A model generated the notes under the pieces. It searched no databases, was not told the origin of the DNA, and saw nothing but the letters and a program-made list of their open reading frames with translations. A DNA stretch of 64,000 nt. It comes from Clusia tigrina (Eukaryota > Arthropoda > Insecta > Diptera > Clusiidae). The translations under genes and the position numbers were made by a program. This document shows positions 1 to 12,504 of the stretch, piece by piece (positions within the stretch are counted from its first letter, which is position 1; every line of letters starts with the position of its first letter). Where the stretch lies: the NCBI GenBank assembly GCA_920105625.2, contig OV050030.1:249581889-249645888 (forward strand), read 5' to 3'.

Positions 1-4
1 ATAC

Positions 5-200
5 AAATGCTTGTAACTTTTTACTGGAGCGTCATAAAACCTTGAAATTTTGTAACAATAAAGTACTCAAGCCTCTTGTCAATTTAAGCTATCGCTCAAA
101 GCTATGCTACCCTTGAGTCATAAATCAAACACTGATAAAACTTCAAATGGCCCTAACTTCTATACGGTACGTCCTACACCTATCAAAGTTTGCAACATAT
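5..200 (+). repeat. reference monomer (offset 1-196) with landmarks
   Basis: This is one full unit, used here to define offsets. Landmarks in order: AAATGCTTGTAAC at offset 1-13; a T5 run at 14-18; GGAGCGTCATAAAACC near 22-37; AAATTTTG at 41-48; AATAAA at 53-58; AGTACT at 58-63 overlapping CTCGAG at 62-67 (this copy reads CTCAAG); CTTGTCAATTTAAG at 71-84; AGCTAT twice, at 83-88 and 96-101; CCCTTGAGTCC near 106-116; TCAAACACTGATAAAACTTC at 121-140; GGCCCTAACTTC near 145-155; TACGGTACGTCC at 159-170; TATCAAAGTTTGCAAC at 177-192. Variable sites that define monomer types are offsets 20-23, 43-58, 78-81, 89-91, 112-117, 141-150, 160-173, 182-184 and 193-195. Unit length slightly above a typical nucleosome repeat is a general feature of many satellites. 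Confidence 0.95.
57..62 (+). other. AATAAA hexamer carried by most monomers (representative copy)
   Basis: AATAAA at offset 53-58 is identical to the canonical eukaryotic polyadenylation hexamer. It recurs about every 196 bp on the plus strand. It is lost in monomers that read AACAAAG, for example near 18,262, 20,403 and 24,897. There is no gene for it to serve. If the array is transcribed, these motifs could end plus-strand read-through transcripts, but a plain A-rich coincidence is at least as likely. Confidence 0.35.
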
Positions 201-257
201 AAATGCTTGTAACTTTTTACTGGAGCGTCATAAAACCTTGAAATTTTGTAACAATAA

Positions 258-267
258 AGTACTCGAG
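258..267. other. overlapping AGTACT and CTCGAG palindromes present in most monomers (representative copy)
   Basis: AGTACT (ScaI site) at 258-263 overlaps CTCGAG (XhoI site) at 262-267. The pair recurs at offset 58-67 in most units. CTCGAG is changed to CTCAAG in the first monomer and near 1,044 and 3,002. AGTACT is changed to AATACT in an 'ATAAAATACT' type (for example near 841, 2,409 and 7,500) or loses one base in the AAGTCTCGAG type (38,780, 39,171 and the matching G copies). Such a fixed site predicts a restriction ladder of about 196 bp from genomic DNA. Confidence 0.8.
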
Positions 268-379
268 CCTCTTGTCAATTAAGCTATCGCTCAAAGCTAT
301 ATTACCCTTGAGTCCCAAATCAAACACTGATAAAATTTCAAATGGCCCTAACTTCTATATGGTACGTCCTACACCTATC

Positions 380-411
380 AAAGTTTGCAACATACAAATG
401 CTTGTAACTTT
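380..411. other. short dyad symmetry at the monomer junction (representative copy)
   Basis: TACAA at 393-397 is the exact reverse complement of TTGTA at 402-406, with a 4-base ATGC loop. Outside it, AAAGT at 380-384 is complementary to ACTTT at 407-411. The same element is visible at most monomer junctions; variants reading ATGCAAATGC or AAATGCCTG weaken the inner stem. Together they could form an imperfect hairpin or cruciform with an 8-base bulge on one side. Short dyads have been proposed as a common trait of centromeric satellites that lack a CENP-B box. Whether this one extrudes in vivo is unknown. Confidence 0.45.
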
Positions 412-2935
412 TTACTGGAGCGTCATAAAACCTTGAAATTTTGTAACAATAAAGTACTCGAGCCTCTTCAATTTAAGCTATCGCTCAAAGCTATGCTACC
501 CTTGAGTCCCAAATCAAACACTGATAAAACTTCCAATGGCCCTAACTTCTATACGGTACGTCCTACACCTATCAAAGTTTGCAACATACAAATGCTTGTA
601 ACTTTTTACGAGAGCGTCATAAAACCTTGAAATTTTGTAACAATAAAGTACTCGAGCCTCTTGTCAATTTAAGCTATCGCTCAAAGCTATGCTACCCATG
701 AGTCCCAAATCAAACACTGATAAAACTTCAAATGGCCTTAACTTTTATACGATACGTCCTTCAGCTATCAAAGTTTGCAACATACAAATGCTTGTAACTT
801 TTTACTGGAGCGTCATAAAACCTTGAAATTTTGTAACAATAAAATACTCGAGCCTCTTGTCAATTTAAGCTATCGCTCATAGCTATGCTACCCTTGAGTC
901 GCAAATCAAACACTGATAAAACTTCAAATGGCCCTAAATTCTATATGGTACGTCCTACACCTATCAAAGTTTGCAACATACAAATGCTTGTAACTTTTTA
1001 CTGGAGCGTCATAAAACCTTGAAATTTTGTAACAATAAAGTACTCAAGCTTCTTGTCAATTTAAGCTATCGCTCAAAGCTATGCTACCCTTGAGTCATAA
1101 ATCAAACACTGATAAAACTTCAAATGACCCTAACTTCTATACGGTACGTCCTACACCTATCAAAGTTTGCAACATATAAATGCTTGTAACTTTTTACTGG
1201 AGCGTCATAAAACCTTGAAATTTTGTAACAATAAAGTACTCGAGCCTCTTCAATTTAAGCTATCGCTCAAAGCTATATTACCCTTGAGTCCCAAATCAAA
1301 CACTGATGAAACTTAAAATGGCCCTAAATTCTATACGGTACGTCCTACAACTATCAAAGTTTGCAACATACTAATGCTTGTAACTTTTTACGGGAGCGTC
1401 ATAAAACCTTGAAATTTTGTAACAATAAAGTACTCGAGCCTCTTGTCAATTTAAGCTATCGCTCAAAGCTATGCTAGACTTGAGTCCCAAATCAAACACT
1501 GATAAAACTTCAAATAGCCCTAACTTCTATACGGTACGTCCTAAACCTATCAAAGTTTGCAACATACAAATGCTTGTAACTTTTTACTGGAGCATCATAA
1601 AACCTTGAAATTTTGTAACAATAAAGTACTCGAGCCTCTTGTCAATTTAAGCTATCGCTCAAAGCTATGCTACCCATGAGTCCCAAATCAAACATTGATA
1701 AAACTTCAAATGGCCCTAACTTCTATACGGTACGTCCTACACCTATCAAAGTTTGCAACATACAAATGCTTGTAACTTTTTACTGGAGCGTCATAAAACC
1801 TTGAAATTTTGTAACAATAAAGTACTCGAGCCTCTTGTCAATTTAAGCTATCGCTCAAAGCTATGCTACCCTTGAGTCATAAATCAAACACTGATAAAAC
1901 TTCAAATGGCCCTAACTTCTATACGATACGTCCTACACCTATCAAAGTTTGCAACATATAAATGCTTGTAACTTTTTACTGGAGCGTCATAAAACCTTGA
2001 AATTTTGTAACAATAAAGTACTCGAGCCTCTTGTCAATTTAAGCTATCGCTCAAAGCTATGCTACCCTTGAGTCCCAAATCAAACACTGATGAAACTTAA
2101 AATGGCCCTAACTTCTATACGGTACGTCCTACAACTATCAAAGTTTGCAACATACTATTGCTTGTAACTTTTTACGGGAGAGTCATAAAACCTTGAAATT
2201 TTGTAACAATAAAGTACTCGAGCCTCTTGTCAATTTAAGCTATCGCTCAAAGGTATGCTAGACTTGAGTCCCAAATCAAACAATGATAAAACTTCAAATG
2301 GCCTTAACTTTTATACGATACGTCCTTCACCTATCAAAGTTTGCAACATACAAATGCTTGTAACTTTTTACTGGAGCGTCATAAAACCTTGAAATTTTGT
2401 AACAATAAAATACTCGAGCCTCTTGTCAATTTAAGCTATCGCTCATAGCTATGCTACCCTTGAGTCGCAAATCAAACACTGATAAAACTTCAAATGGCCC
2501 TAACTTCTATACGGTACGTCCCACATCTATCAAAGTTTGCAACATACAACTGCTTGTAACTTTTTACGGGAGCGTCATAAAACCTTGAAATTTTGTAACA
2601 ATAAAGTACTCGAGCCTCTTGTCAATTTATGCTATCGCTCAAAGCTATGCTACCCTTGCGTCCCAAATCAAACACTGATAAAACTTCAAATAGCCCTAAC
2701 TTCTATACGGTATGTCCTACACCTATCAAAGTTTGCAACATACAAATGCTTGTAACTTTTTACTGGAGCGTCATAAAACCTTGAAATTTTGTAACAATAA
2801 AGTACTCGAGCCTCTTGTCAATTTAAGCTAGCGCTCAAAGCTATGCTACCCATGAGTCCCAAATCAAACACTGATAAAACTTCAAATGGCCCTAAACTCT
2901 ATATGGTACGTCCTACACCTATCAAAGTTTGCAAC

Positions 2936-5040
2936 ATACAAATGCTTGTAACTTTTTACTGGAGCGTCATAAAACCTTGAAATTTTGTAACAATAAAGTA
3001 CTCAAGCCTCTTGTCAATTTAAGCTATCGCTCAAAGCTATGCTACCCTTGAGTCATAAATCAAACACTGATAAAACTTCAAATGGCCCTAACTTCTATAC
3101 GGTACGTCCTACACCTATCAAAGTTTGCAACATATAAATGCTTGTAACTTTTTACTGGAGCGTCATAAAACCTTGAAATTTTGTAACAATAAAGTACTCG
3201 AGCCTCTTGTCAATTAAGCTATCGCTCAAAGCTATATTACCCTTGAGTCCCAAATCAAACACTGATAATATTTCAAATGGCCCTAACTTCTATATGGTAC
3301 GTCCTACACCTATCAAAGTTTGCAACATACAAATGCTTGTAACTTTTTACTGGAGCGTCATAAAACCTTGAAATTTTGTAACAATAAAGTACTCGAGCCT
3401 CTTCAATTTAAGCTATCGCTCAAAGCTATGCTACCCTTGAGTCCCAAATCAAACACTGATAAAACTTCCAATGGCCCTAACTTCTATACGGTACGTCCTA
3501 CACCTATCAAAGTTTGCAACATACAAATGCTTGTAACTTTTTACGAGAGCGTCATAAAACCTTGAAATTTTGTAACAATAAAGTACTCGAGCCTCTTGTC
3601 AATTTAAGCTATCGCTCAAAGCTATGCTACCCATGAGTCCCAAATCAAACACTGATAAATCTTCAAATGGCCCTAACTTCTATACGGTACGTCCTACACC
3701 TATCAAAGTTTGCAACATACAAATGCTTGTAACTTTTTACGAGAGCGTCATAAAACCTTGAAATTTTGTAACAATAAAGTACTCGAGCCTCTTGTCAATT
3801 TAAGCTATCGCTCAAAGCTATGCTACCCTTGAGTCATAAATCAAACACTGATAAAACTTCAAATGGCCTTAACTTTTATACGATACGTCCTTCAGCTATC
3901 AAAGTTTGCAACATACAAATGCTTGTAACTTTTTACTGGAGCGTCATAAAACCTTGAAATTTTGTAACAATAAAATACTCGAGCCTCTTGTCAATTTAAG
4001 CTATCGCTCATAGCTATGCTACCCTTGAGTCGCAAATCAAACACTGATAAAACTTCAAATGGCCCTAAATTCTATATGGTACGTCCTACACCTATCAAAG
4101 TTTGCAACATACAAATGCTTGTAACTTTTTACTGGAGCGTCATAAAACCTTGAAATTTTGTAACAATAAAGTACTCAAGCTTCTTGTCAATTTAAGCTAT
4201 CGCTCAAAGCTATGCTACCCTTGAGTCATAAACCAAACACTGATAAAACTTCAAATGGCCCTAACTTCTATACGGTACGTCCTACACCTATCAAAGTTTG
4301 CAACATATAAATGCTTGTAACTTGTTACTGGAGCGTCATAAAACCTTGAAATTTTGTAACAATAAAGTACTCGAGCCTCTTGTCAATTTAAGCTATCGCT
4401 CAAAGCTATGCTACCCTTGAGTCCCAAATCAAACACTGATGAAACTTAAAATGGCCCTTACTTCTATACGGTACGTCCTACAACTATCAAAGTTTGCAAC
4501 ATACAAATGCTTGTAACTTTTTACGGGAGCGTCATAAAACCTTGAAATTTTGTAACAATAAAGTACTCGAGCCTCTTGTCAATTTAAGCTATCGCTCAAA
4601 GCTATGCTAGACTTGAGTCCCAAATCAAACAATGATAAAACTTCAAATGGCCTTAGCTTTTATACGATACGTCCTTCACCTATCAAAGTTTGCAACATAC
4701 AAATGCTTGTAACTTTTTACTGGAGCGTCATAAAACCTTGAAATTTTGTAACAATAAAATACTCGAGCCTCTTGTCAATTTAAGCTATCGCTCATAGCTA
4801 TGCTACCCTTGAGTCGCAAATCTAACACTGATAAAACTTCAAATGGCCCTAACTTCTATACGGTACGTCCCACATCTATCAAAGTTTGCAACATACAACT
4901 GCTTGTAACTTTTTACGGGAGCGTCATAAAACCTTGAAATTTTGTAACAATAAAGTACTCGAGCCTCTTGTCAATTTAAGCTATCGCTCAAAGCTATGCT
5001 ACCCTTGAGTCCTAAATCAAACACTGATAAAACTTCAAAT
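2936..5040 (+). repeat. HOR block A, copy 2 (partial, one extra monomer)
   Basis: This continues copy 1 at a shift of 2,935 until about 3,640. One extra 196-bp monomer then lies between about 3,640 and 3,840, and the shift becomes 3,131 (730 to 3,861; 1,041 to 4,172). From about 4,438 to 5,040 the best match moves to 2,089-2,690 (shift 2,349, 12 monomers), shown by GATGAAACTTAAAATGG, GCTAGACTTGAG and CGTCCTTCACC. The block is therefore a mosaic of two registers of copy 1. Confidence 0.7.
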
Positions 5041-7219
5041 GGCCCTAACTTCTATACGGTACGTCCCACATCTATCAAAGTTTGCAACATACAAATGCTT
5101 GTAACTTTTTACTGGAGCGTCATAAAACCTTGAAATTTGGCAACAATAAAGTACTCGAGCCTCTTGTCAATTTAAGCTAGAGCTCAAAGCTATGGTACCT
5201 TGAGTCCCAAATCAAACACTGATAAAATTTCAAATGGCCCTAACTTCTATACGGTACGTCCTACACCTATCAAAGTTTGCAACATACAAATGCTTGTAAC
5301 TTTTTACTGGAGCGTCATAAAACCTTGAAATTTTGTAACAATAAAATACTCGAGCCTCTTGTCAATTAAGCTATCGCTCAAAGCTATGCTACCCTTGAGT
5401 CCCAAATCAAACACTAATAAAACTTCAAATGGCCCTAACTTCTATACGCTACGTCCTACACCTATCAAAGTTTGCAACATACAAATGCTTGTAACTTTTT
5501 ACTGGAGCGTCTTAAAACCTTGAAATTTTGTAACAATAAAGTACTCGAGCCTCTTTTCAATTTAAGCTATAGCTCAAAGCTATGCTACCCTTGAGTCCCA
5601 AATCAAACACTGATAAAGTTTCAAATGGCCCTAACTTCTATACGGTACGTCCTACACCTATCGGCGTTTGCAACATACAAATGCTTGTAACTTTTTACTG
5701 GAGTGTCATAAAACCTTGAAATTTTGTAACAATAAAGTACTCGAGCCTCATGTCAATTTAAGCTATCGCTCAAAGCTATGCTACCCTTGAGTCCCAAATC
5801 AAACACTGATAAAGCTTCAAATGGCCCTAACTTCTATACGGTACGTCCTACACCTATCAAAGTTTGCAACATACAAATGCTTGTAACTTTTTACTGGAGC
5901 GTCATAAAACCTTGAAATTTTGTAACAATAAAGTACTCGAGCCTCTTGTCAATTTAATCTATCGCTCAAAGCTATGCTACCCTTGAGTCCCAAATCAAAC
6001 ACTGATAAAACTTCGAATGGCCCTAACTTCTATACGGTACGTCCCACATCTATCAAAGTTTGCAACATACAAATGCTTGTAACTTTTTACTGGAGCGTCA
6101 TAAAACCTTGAAATTTTGTAACAATAAAGTACTCGAGCCTCTTGTCAATTTAAGCTATCGCTCAAAGCTTTGCTACCCTTGAGTCCCAACTCAAACATTG
6201 ATAAAACTTCAAATGGCCCTAACTTATATACGGTACGTCTTACATCTATCAAAGTTTGCAACATACAAATGCTTGTAACTTTTTACTGGATCGTCATAAG
6301 ACCTTGAAATTTTGTAACAATAAAGTACTCGAGCCTTCTGTCAATTTAAGCTATCGCTCAAAGCTTTGCTACCCTTGAGTCCCAAATCAAACACTGATAA
6401 AACTTCAAATGGCCCTAACTTCTATCCGGTACGTCCTACATCTATCAAAGTTTGCAACATGCAAATGCTTGTAACTTTTTACTGGAGCGTCATAAAACCT
6501 TGAAATTTTGTAACAACAAAGTACTCGAGCCTCTTGTCAATTTAAGCTAACGCTCAAAGCTATGCTACCCTTGAGTCCCAAATCAAACACTGATAAAACT
6601 TCAATTGGCCCTAACTTCTATATGGTACGTCCCACATCTATCAAAGTGTGCAAAATACAAATGCTTGTAACTTTTTACGGGAGCGTCATAAAACCTTGAA
6701 ATTTTGTAACAATAAAGTACTCGAGCCTCTTGTCAATTTAAGCTATCGCTCAAAGCTATGCTACCCTTGAGTCCCAAATCAAACACTGATAAAACTTCAA
6801 TTGGCCCTAACTTCTATATGGTACGTCCCACACCTATCAAAGTTTGCAACATACAAATGCTTGTAACTTTTTCCTGGAGCGTCATAAAACCTTGAAATTT
6901 TGTAACAATAAAGTACTCGAGCCTCTTGACAATTTAAGCTATCGCTCAAAGCTGTGCTACCCTTGAGTCCCAAATCAAACACTGATAAAACTTCAAATGG
7001 CCCTAACTTCTATACGGTACGTCCCACATCTATCAAAGTTTGCAACATACAAATGCTTGTAACTTTTTACGGGAGCATCATAAAACCTTGAAATTTTGTA
7101 ACAATAAAGTACTCGAGCCTCTTGTCAATTTAAGCTATCGCTCAAAGCTATGCTACTCTTGAGTCCCAAATCAAACACTGATAAAACTTCGAATGGCCCT
7201 AACTTCTATACGGTACGTC
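4330..7219 (+). repeat. HOR block B, copy 1
   Basis: This segment matches 9,615-12,504 at a shift of 5,285 bp (27 monomers less 7 bp). Diagnostic marks in order: GATGAAACTTAAAATGG, the TTTGGCAAC plus GGTACC monomer near 5,138-5,199, TACGCTACGTCC near 5,447, GATAAAGTTTC, TATCGGCGTTTGC near 5,660, GGATCGTCATAAGACC near 6,288, TATCCGGTACG near 6,423, GTGTGCAAAATAC near 6,645, and TTTTTCCTGGAGCG near 6,869. It overlaps the tail of block A. Confidence 0.8.
5130..5200 (+). other. TTTGGCAAC / GGTACC monomer subtype (representative)
   Basis: This subtype has AAATTTGGCAAC in place of AAATTTTGTAAC and, in the same unit, GGTACCTTGAG in place of GCTACCCTTGAG (one base shorter), creating a KpnI site at 5,194-5,199. 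Other GGTACC copies are at 8,522, 8,913, 10,479, 15,570, 15,961, 30,813 and 32,374, in blocks A/B, B4 and E only. Two more monomers (near 30,556 and 32,117) have TTTGGCAAC without GGTACC. Confidence 0.8.
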
Positions 7220-9614
7220 CCACATCTATCAAAGTTTGCAACAAACAAATGCTTGTAACTTTTTACAGGAACGTCATAAAACCTTGATATTTTGTAACAA
7301 TAAAGTACTCGAGCCTCTTGTCAATTTAAGCTATCGCTCAAAGCTATGCTACCCTTGAGTCCCAAATCAAACACTGATAAAACTTCAAATAGCCCTAACT
7401 TCTATACGGTATGTCCTACAACTATCAAAGTTTGCAACATACAAATGCTTGTAACTTTTTACTGGAGCGTCATAAAACCTTGAAATTTTGTAACAATAAA
7501 ATACTCGAGCCTCTTGTCAATTAAGCTATCGTTCAAAGCTATGCTACCCTTGAGTCCCAAATCAAACACTGATAAAACTTCAAATGGCCCTAACTTATAT
7601 ACGGTACGTCCTACACCTATCAAAGTTTGCAACATACAAATGCTTGTAACTTTTTACGGGAGCGTCATAAAACCTTGAAATTTTGTAACAATAAAGTACT
7701 CGAGCCTCTTGTAAATTTAAGCTATCGCTCAAAGCTATGCTACCCTTGAGTCCCAAATCAAACACTGATAAAACTTCAAATGGCCCTAACTTATATACGG
7801 TACGTCCTACACCTATCAAAGTTTGCAACATACAAATGCTTGTAACTTTTTACGGGAGCGTCATAAAACCTTGAAATTTTGTAACAATAAAGTACTCGAG
7901 CCTCTTGTCAATTTAAGCTATCGCTCAAAGCTATGCTACCCTTGAGTCCCAAATCAAACACTGATAAAACTTCAAATAGCCCTAACTTCTATACGGTATT
8001 TCCTACACCTATCAAAGTTTGCAACATACAAATGCTTGTAACTTTTTACTGGAGCGTCATAAAACCTTGAAATTATGTAACAATAAAGTACTCGAGCCTC
8101 TTGTCAATTAAGCTATCGCCCAAAGCTATGCTACCCCTGAGTCCCAAATCAAACACTGATAAAACTTCAAATGGCCTTAACTTTTATATGGTACGTCCTA
8201 CACCTATCAAAGTTTGCAACATACAAATGCTTGTAACTTTTTACTGGAGCGTCATAAAACCTTGACATTTTGTAACAATAAAGTACTCGAGCCTCTTGTC
8301 AATTTAAACTATCGCTCAAAGCTATGCTACCCTTGAGTCCCAAATCAAACACTGATAAAACTTCAAATGGCCCTAACTTCTATACGGTACGTCCCACATC
8401 TATCAAAGTTTGCAACATACAAATGCTTGTAACTTTTTACTGGAGCCTCATAAAACCTTGAAATTTGGCAACAATAAAGTACTCGAGCCTCTTGTCAATT
8501 TAAGCTATCGCTCAAAGCTATGGTACCTTGAGTCCCAAATCAAACACTGATAAAACTTCAAATGGCCCTAACTTCTATACGGTACGTCCTACACCTATCA
8601 AAGTTTGCAACATACAAATGCTTGTAACTTTTTACTGGAGCGTCATAAAACCTTGAAATTTTGTAATAATAAAGTACTCGAGCCTCTTGTCAATTTAAGC
8701 TATCGCTCAAAGCTATGCTACCCTTGAGTCCCAAATCAAACTCTGATAGAACTTCAAATGGCCCTAACTTCTATACGGTACGTCCCACATCCATCAAAGT
8801 TTGCAACATACAAATGCTTGTAACTTTTTACTGGAGCGTCATAAAACCTTGAAATTTGGCAACAATAAAGTACTCGAGCCTCTTGTCAATTTAAGCTATC
8901 GCTCAAAGCTATGGTACCTTGAGTCCCAAATCAAACACTGATAAAACTTCAAATGGCCCTAACTTCTATACTGTACGTCCTACACCTATCAAAGTTTGCA
9001 ACATACAAATGCTCGTAACTTTTTACTGGAGCGTCATAAAACCTTGAAATTTTGTAACAATAAAATACTCGAGCCTCTTGTCAATTAAGCTATCGCTCAA
9101 AGCTATTCTTCTATTGAGTCCCAAATCAAACACTGATAAAACTTCAAATGGCCCTAACTGCTATACGGTACGTCCTACACCTATCAAAGTTTGCAACATA
9201 CAAATGCTTGTAACTTTTTACTGGAGCGTCTTAAAACCTTGAAATTTTGTAACAATAAAGTACTCGAGCCTCTTGTCAATTTAAGCTATCGCTCAAAGCT
9301 ATGCTACCCATGAGTCCCAAATCAAACACTGATAAAACTTCAAATGGCCCTAACTTCTATACGGTACGTCCTACACCTATCAAAGTTTGCAACATACAAA
9401 TGCTTGTAACTTTTTACGAGAGCGTCATAAAACCTTGAAATTTTGTAACAATAAAGTACTCGAGCCTCTTGTCAATTTAAGCTATCGCTCAAAGCTATGC
9501 TACCCATGAGTCCCAAATCAAACACTGATAAAACTTCAAATGGCCCTAAATTCTATATGGTACGTCCTACACCTATCAAAATTTGCAACATACAAATGCT
9601 TGTAACTTTTTACT
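7220..9614 (+). repeat. satellite monomers between the two B copies; source of block B4
   Basis: The first part, to about 9,237, recurs at 14,464-16,285. It contains a tandem pair with ACTTATATACGG near 7,588 and 7,790, a TTGACATTTTG monomer near 8,262, and a 2-monomer duplication (391 bp) of the TTTGGCAAC type at 8,463 and 8,854, each with a GGTACC variant (8,522 and 8,913). From about 9,239 to 9,614 the monomers switch to block A type, with CTACCCATGAG and TTTTTACGAGAGCG, matching the region near 3,630-4,080. Confidence 0.65.
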
Positions 9615-12504
9615 GGAGCGTCATAACACCTTGAAATTTTGTAACAATAAAGTACTCGAGCCTCTTGTCAATTTAAGCTATCGCTCAAAGCTATGCTACC
9701 CTTGAGTCCCAAATCAAACACTGATGAAACTTAAAATGGCCCTTACTTCTATACGGTACGTCCTAAAACTATCAAAGTTTGCAACATACAAATGCTTGTA
9801 ACTTTTTACGGGAGCGTCATAAAACCTTGAAATTTTGTAACAATAAAGTACTCGAGCCTCTTGTCAATTTAAGCTATCGCTCAAAGCTATGCTAGACTTG
9901 AGTCCCAAATCAAACAATGATAAAACTTCAAATGGCCTTAGCTTTTATACGATACGTCCTTCACCTATCAAAGTTTGCAACATACAAATGCTTGTAACTT
10001 TTTACTGGAGCGTCATAAAACCTTGAAATTTTGTAACAATAAAATACTCGAGCCTCTTGTCAATTTAAGCTATCGCTCATAGCTATGCTACCCTTGAGTC
10101 GCAAATCTAACACTGATAAAACTTCAAATGGCCCTAACTTCTATACGGTACGTCCCACATCTATCAAAGTTTGCAACATACAACTGCTTGTAACTTTTTA
10201 CGGGAGCGTCATAAAACCTTGAAATTTTGTAACAATAAAGTACTCGAGCCTCTTGTCAATTTAAGCTATCGCTCAAAGCTATGCTACCCTTGAGTCCTAA
10301 ATCAAACACTGATAAAACTTCAAATGGCCCTAACTTCTATACGGTACGTCCCACATCTATCAAAGTTTGCAACATACAAATGCTTGTAACTTTTTACTGG
10401 AGCGTCATAAAACCTTGAAATTTGGCAACAATAAAGTACTCGAGCCTCTTGTCAATTTAAGCTAGAGCTCAAAGCTATGGTACCTTGAGTCCCAAATCAA
10501 ACACTGATAAAATTTCAAATGGCCCTAACTTCTATACGGTACGTCCTACACCTATCAAAGTTTGCAACATACAAATGCTTGTAACTTTTTACTGGAGCGT
10601 CATAAAACCTTGAAATTTTGTAACAATAAAATACTCGAGCCTCTTGTCAATTAAGCTATCGCTCAAAGCTATGCTACCCTTGAGTCCCAAATCAAACACT
10701 AATAAAACTTCAAATGGCCCTAACTTCTATACGCTACGTCCTACACCTATCAAAGTTTGCAACATACAAATGCTTGTAACTTTTTACTGGAGCGTCTTAA
10801 AACCTTGAAATTTTGTAACAATAAAGTACTCGAGCCTCTTTTCAATTTAAGCTATAGCTCAAAGCTATGCTACCCTTGAGTCCCAAATCAAACACTGATA
10901 AAGTTTCAAATGGCCCTAACTTCTATACGGTACGTCCTACACCTATCGGCGTTTGCAACATACAAATGCTTGTAACTTTTTACTGGAGTGTCATAAAACC
11001 TTGAAATTTTGTAACAATAAAGTACTCGAGCCTCATGTCAATTTAAGCTATCGCTCAAAGCTATGCTACCCTTGAGTCCCAAATCAAACACTGATAAAGC
11101 TTCAAATGGCCCTAACTTCTATACGGTACGTCCTACACCTATCAAAGTTTGCAACATACAAATGCTTGTAACTTTTTACTGGAGCGTCATAAAACCTTGA
11201 AATTTTGTAACAATAAAGTACTCGAGCCTCTTGTCAATTTAAGCTATCGCTCAAAGCTATGCTACCCTTGAGTCCCAAATCAAACACTGATAAAACTTCG
11301 AATGGCCCTAACTTCTATACGGTACGTCCCACATCTATCAAAGTTTGCAACATACAAATGCTTGTAACTTTTTACTGGAGCGTCATAAAACCTTGAAATT
11401 TTGTAACAATAAAGTACTCGAGCCTCTTGTCAATTTAAGCTATCGCTCAAAGCTTTGCTACCCTTGAGTCCCAACTCAAACATTGATAAAACTTCAAATG
11501 GCCCTAAATTATATACGGTACGTCTTACATCTATCAAAGTTTGCAACATACAAATGCTTGTAACTTTTTACTGGATCGTCATAAGACCTTGAAATTTTGT
11601 AACAATAAAGTACTCGAGCCTCTTGTCAATTTAAGCTATCGCTCAAAGCTTTGCTACCCTTGAGTCCCAAATCAAACACTGATAAAACTTCAAATGGCCC
11701 TAACTTCTATCCGGTACGTCCTACATCTATCAAAGTTTGCAACATGCAAATGCTTGTAACTTTTTACTGGAGCGTCATAAAACCTTGAAATTTTGTAACA
11801 ACAAAGTACTCGAGCCTCTTGTCAATTTAAGCTAACGCTCAAAGCTATGCTACCCTTGAGTCCCAAATCAAACACTGATAAAACTTCAATTGGCCCTAAC
11901 TTCTATATGGTACGTCCCACATCTATCAAAGTGTGCAAAATACAAATGCTTGTAACTTTTTACGGGAGCGTCATAAAACCTTGAAATTTTGTAACAATAA
12001 AGTACTCGAGCCTCTTGTCAGTTTAAGCTATCGCTCAAAGCTATGCTACCCTTGAGTCCCAAATCAAACACTGATAAAACTTCAAATAGCCCTAACTTCT
12101 ATACGGTATGTCCTACACCTATCAAAGTTTGCAACATACAAATGCTTGTAACTTTTTCCTGGAGCGTCATAAAACCTTGAAATTTTGTAGCAATAAAGTA
12201 CTCGAGCCTCTTGACAATTTAAGCTATCGCTCAAAGCTGTGCTACCCTTGAGTCCCAAATCAAACACTGATAAAACTTCAAATGGCCCTAACTTCTATAC
12301 GGTACGTCCCACATCTATCAAAGTTTGCAACATACAAATGCTTGTAACTTTTTACGGGAGCATCATAAAACCTTGAAATTTTGTAACAATAAAGTACTCG
12401 AGCCTCTTGTCAATTTAAGCTATCGCTCAAAGCTATGCTACTCTTGAGTCCCAAATCAAACACTGATAAAACTTCGAATGGCCCTAACTTCTATACGGTA
12501 CGTC
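9615..12504 (+). repeat. HOR block B, copy 2
   Basis: This matches 4,330-7,219 in the same order at a shift of 5,285 bp. Differences are few: the monomer ending near 12,110 reads CAAATAGCCC and GGTATGTCC where copy 1 reads CAATTGGCCC and GGTACGTCC, and GTAGCAATAAAG replaces GTAACAATAAAG near 12,187. Such a local patch of differences looks like conversion from another monomer type rather than scattered mutation. Confidence 0.8.

Larger units (their letters stand above)
1..2935 (+). repeat. HOR block A, copy 1 (about 15 monomers, 2,935 bp)
   Basis: Positions 1-690 match 2,936-3,625 at a shift of 2,935 bp. Shared marks include GAGTCATAAATC, the 2-bp loss giving CTCTTCAATTT (near 466 and 3,401), the single-T loss giving CAATTAAG, and TTTTTACGAGAGCG near 604 and 3,539. 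Within the copy there is also an 8-monomer shift of 1,566 bp (730 to 2,296) marked by GGCCTTAACTTTTATACGATACG. Its left end is outside the window. Confidence 0.75.

Noticed and set aside
155..170. TATA-like CTATAC and variant CTATATGG as promoters
   Set aside because: The sequence does not fit a TATA box well, is present in every unit and precedes no gene.
385..630. Plus-strand open frame of 81 codons, repeated at 3,320-3,565
   Set aside because: It lies wholly inside the satellite, spans just over one monomer, and recurs only because the HOR recurs. The 196-bp period shifts the frame at each monomer. No codon, domain or start-site evidence supports a gene.
6797..6982. Minus-strand frames of 61-78 codons here and at 7,595, 12,082, 14,041, 37,877, 44,132, 50,401, 59,035 and 61,190
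   Set aside because: All are the same stretch of the monomer read on the other strand, open only in some variants. They resemble each other because the DNA does, not because a protein is conserved.
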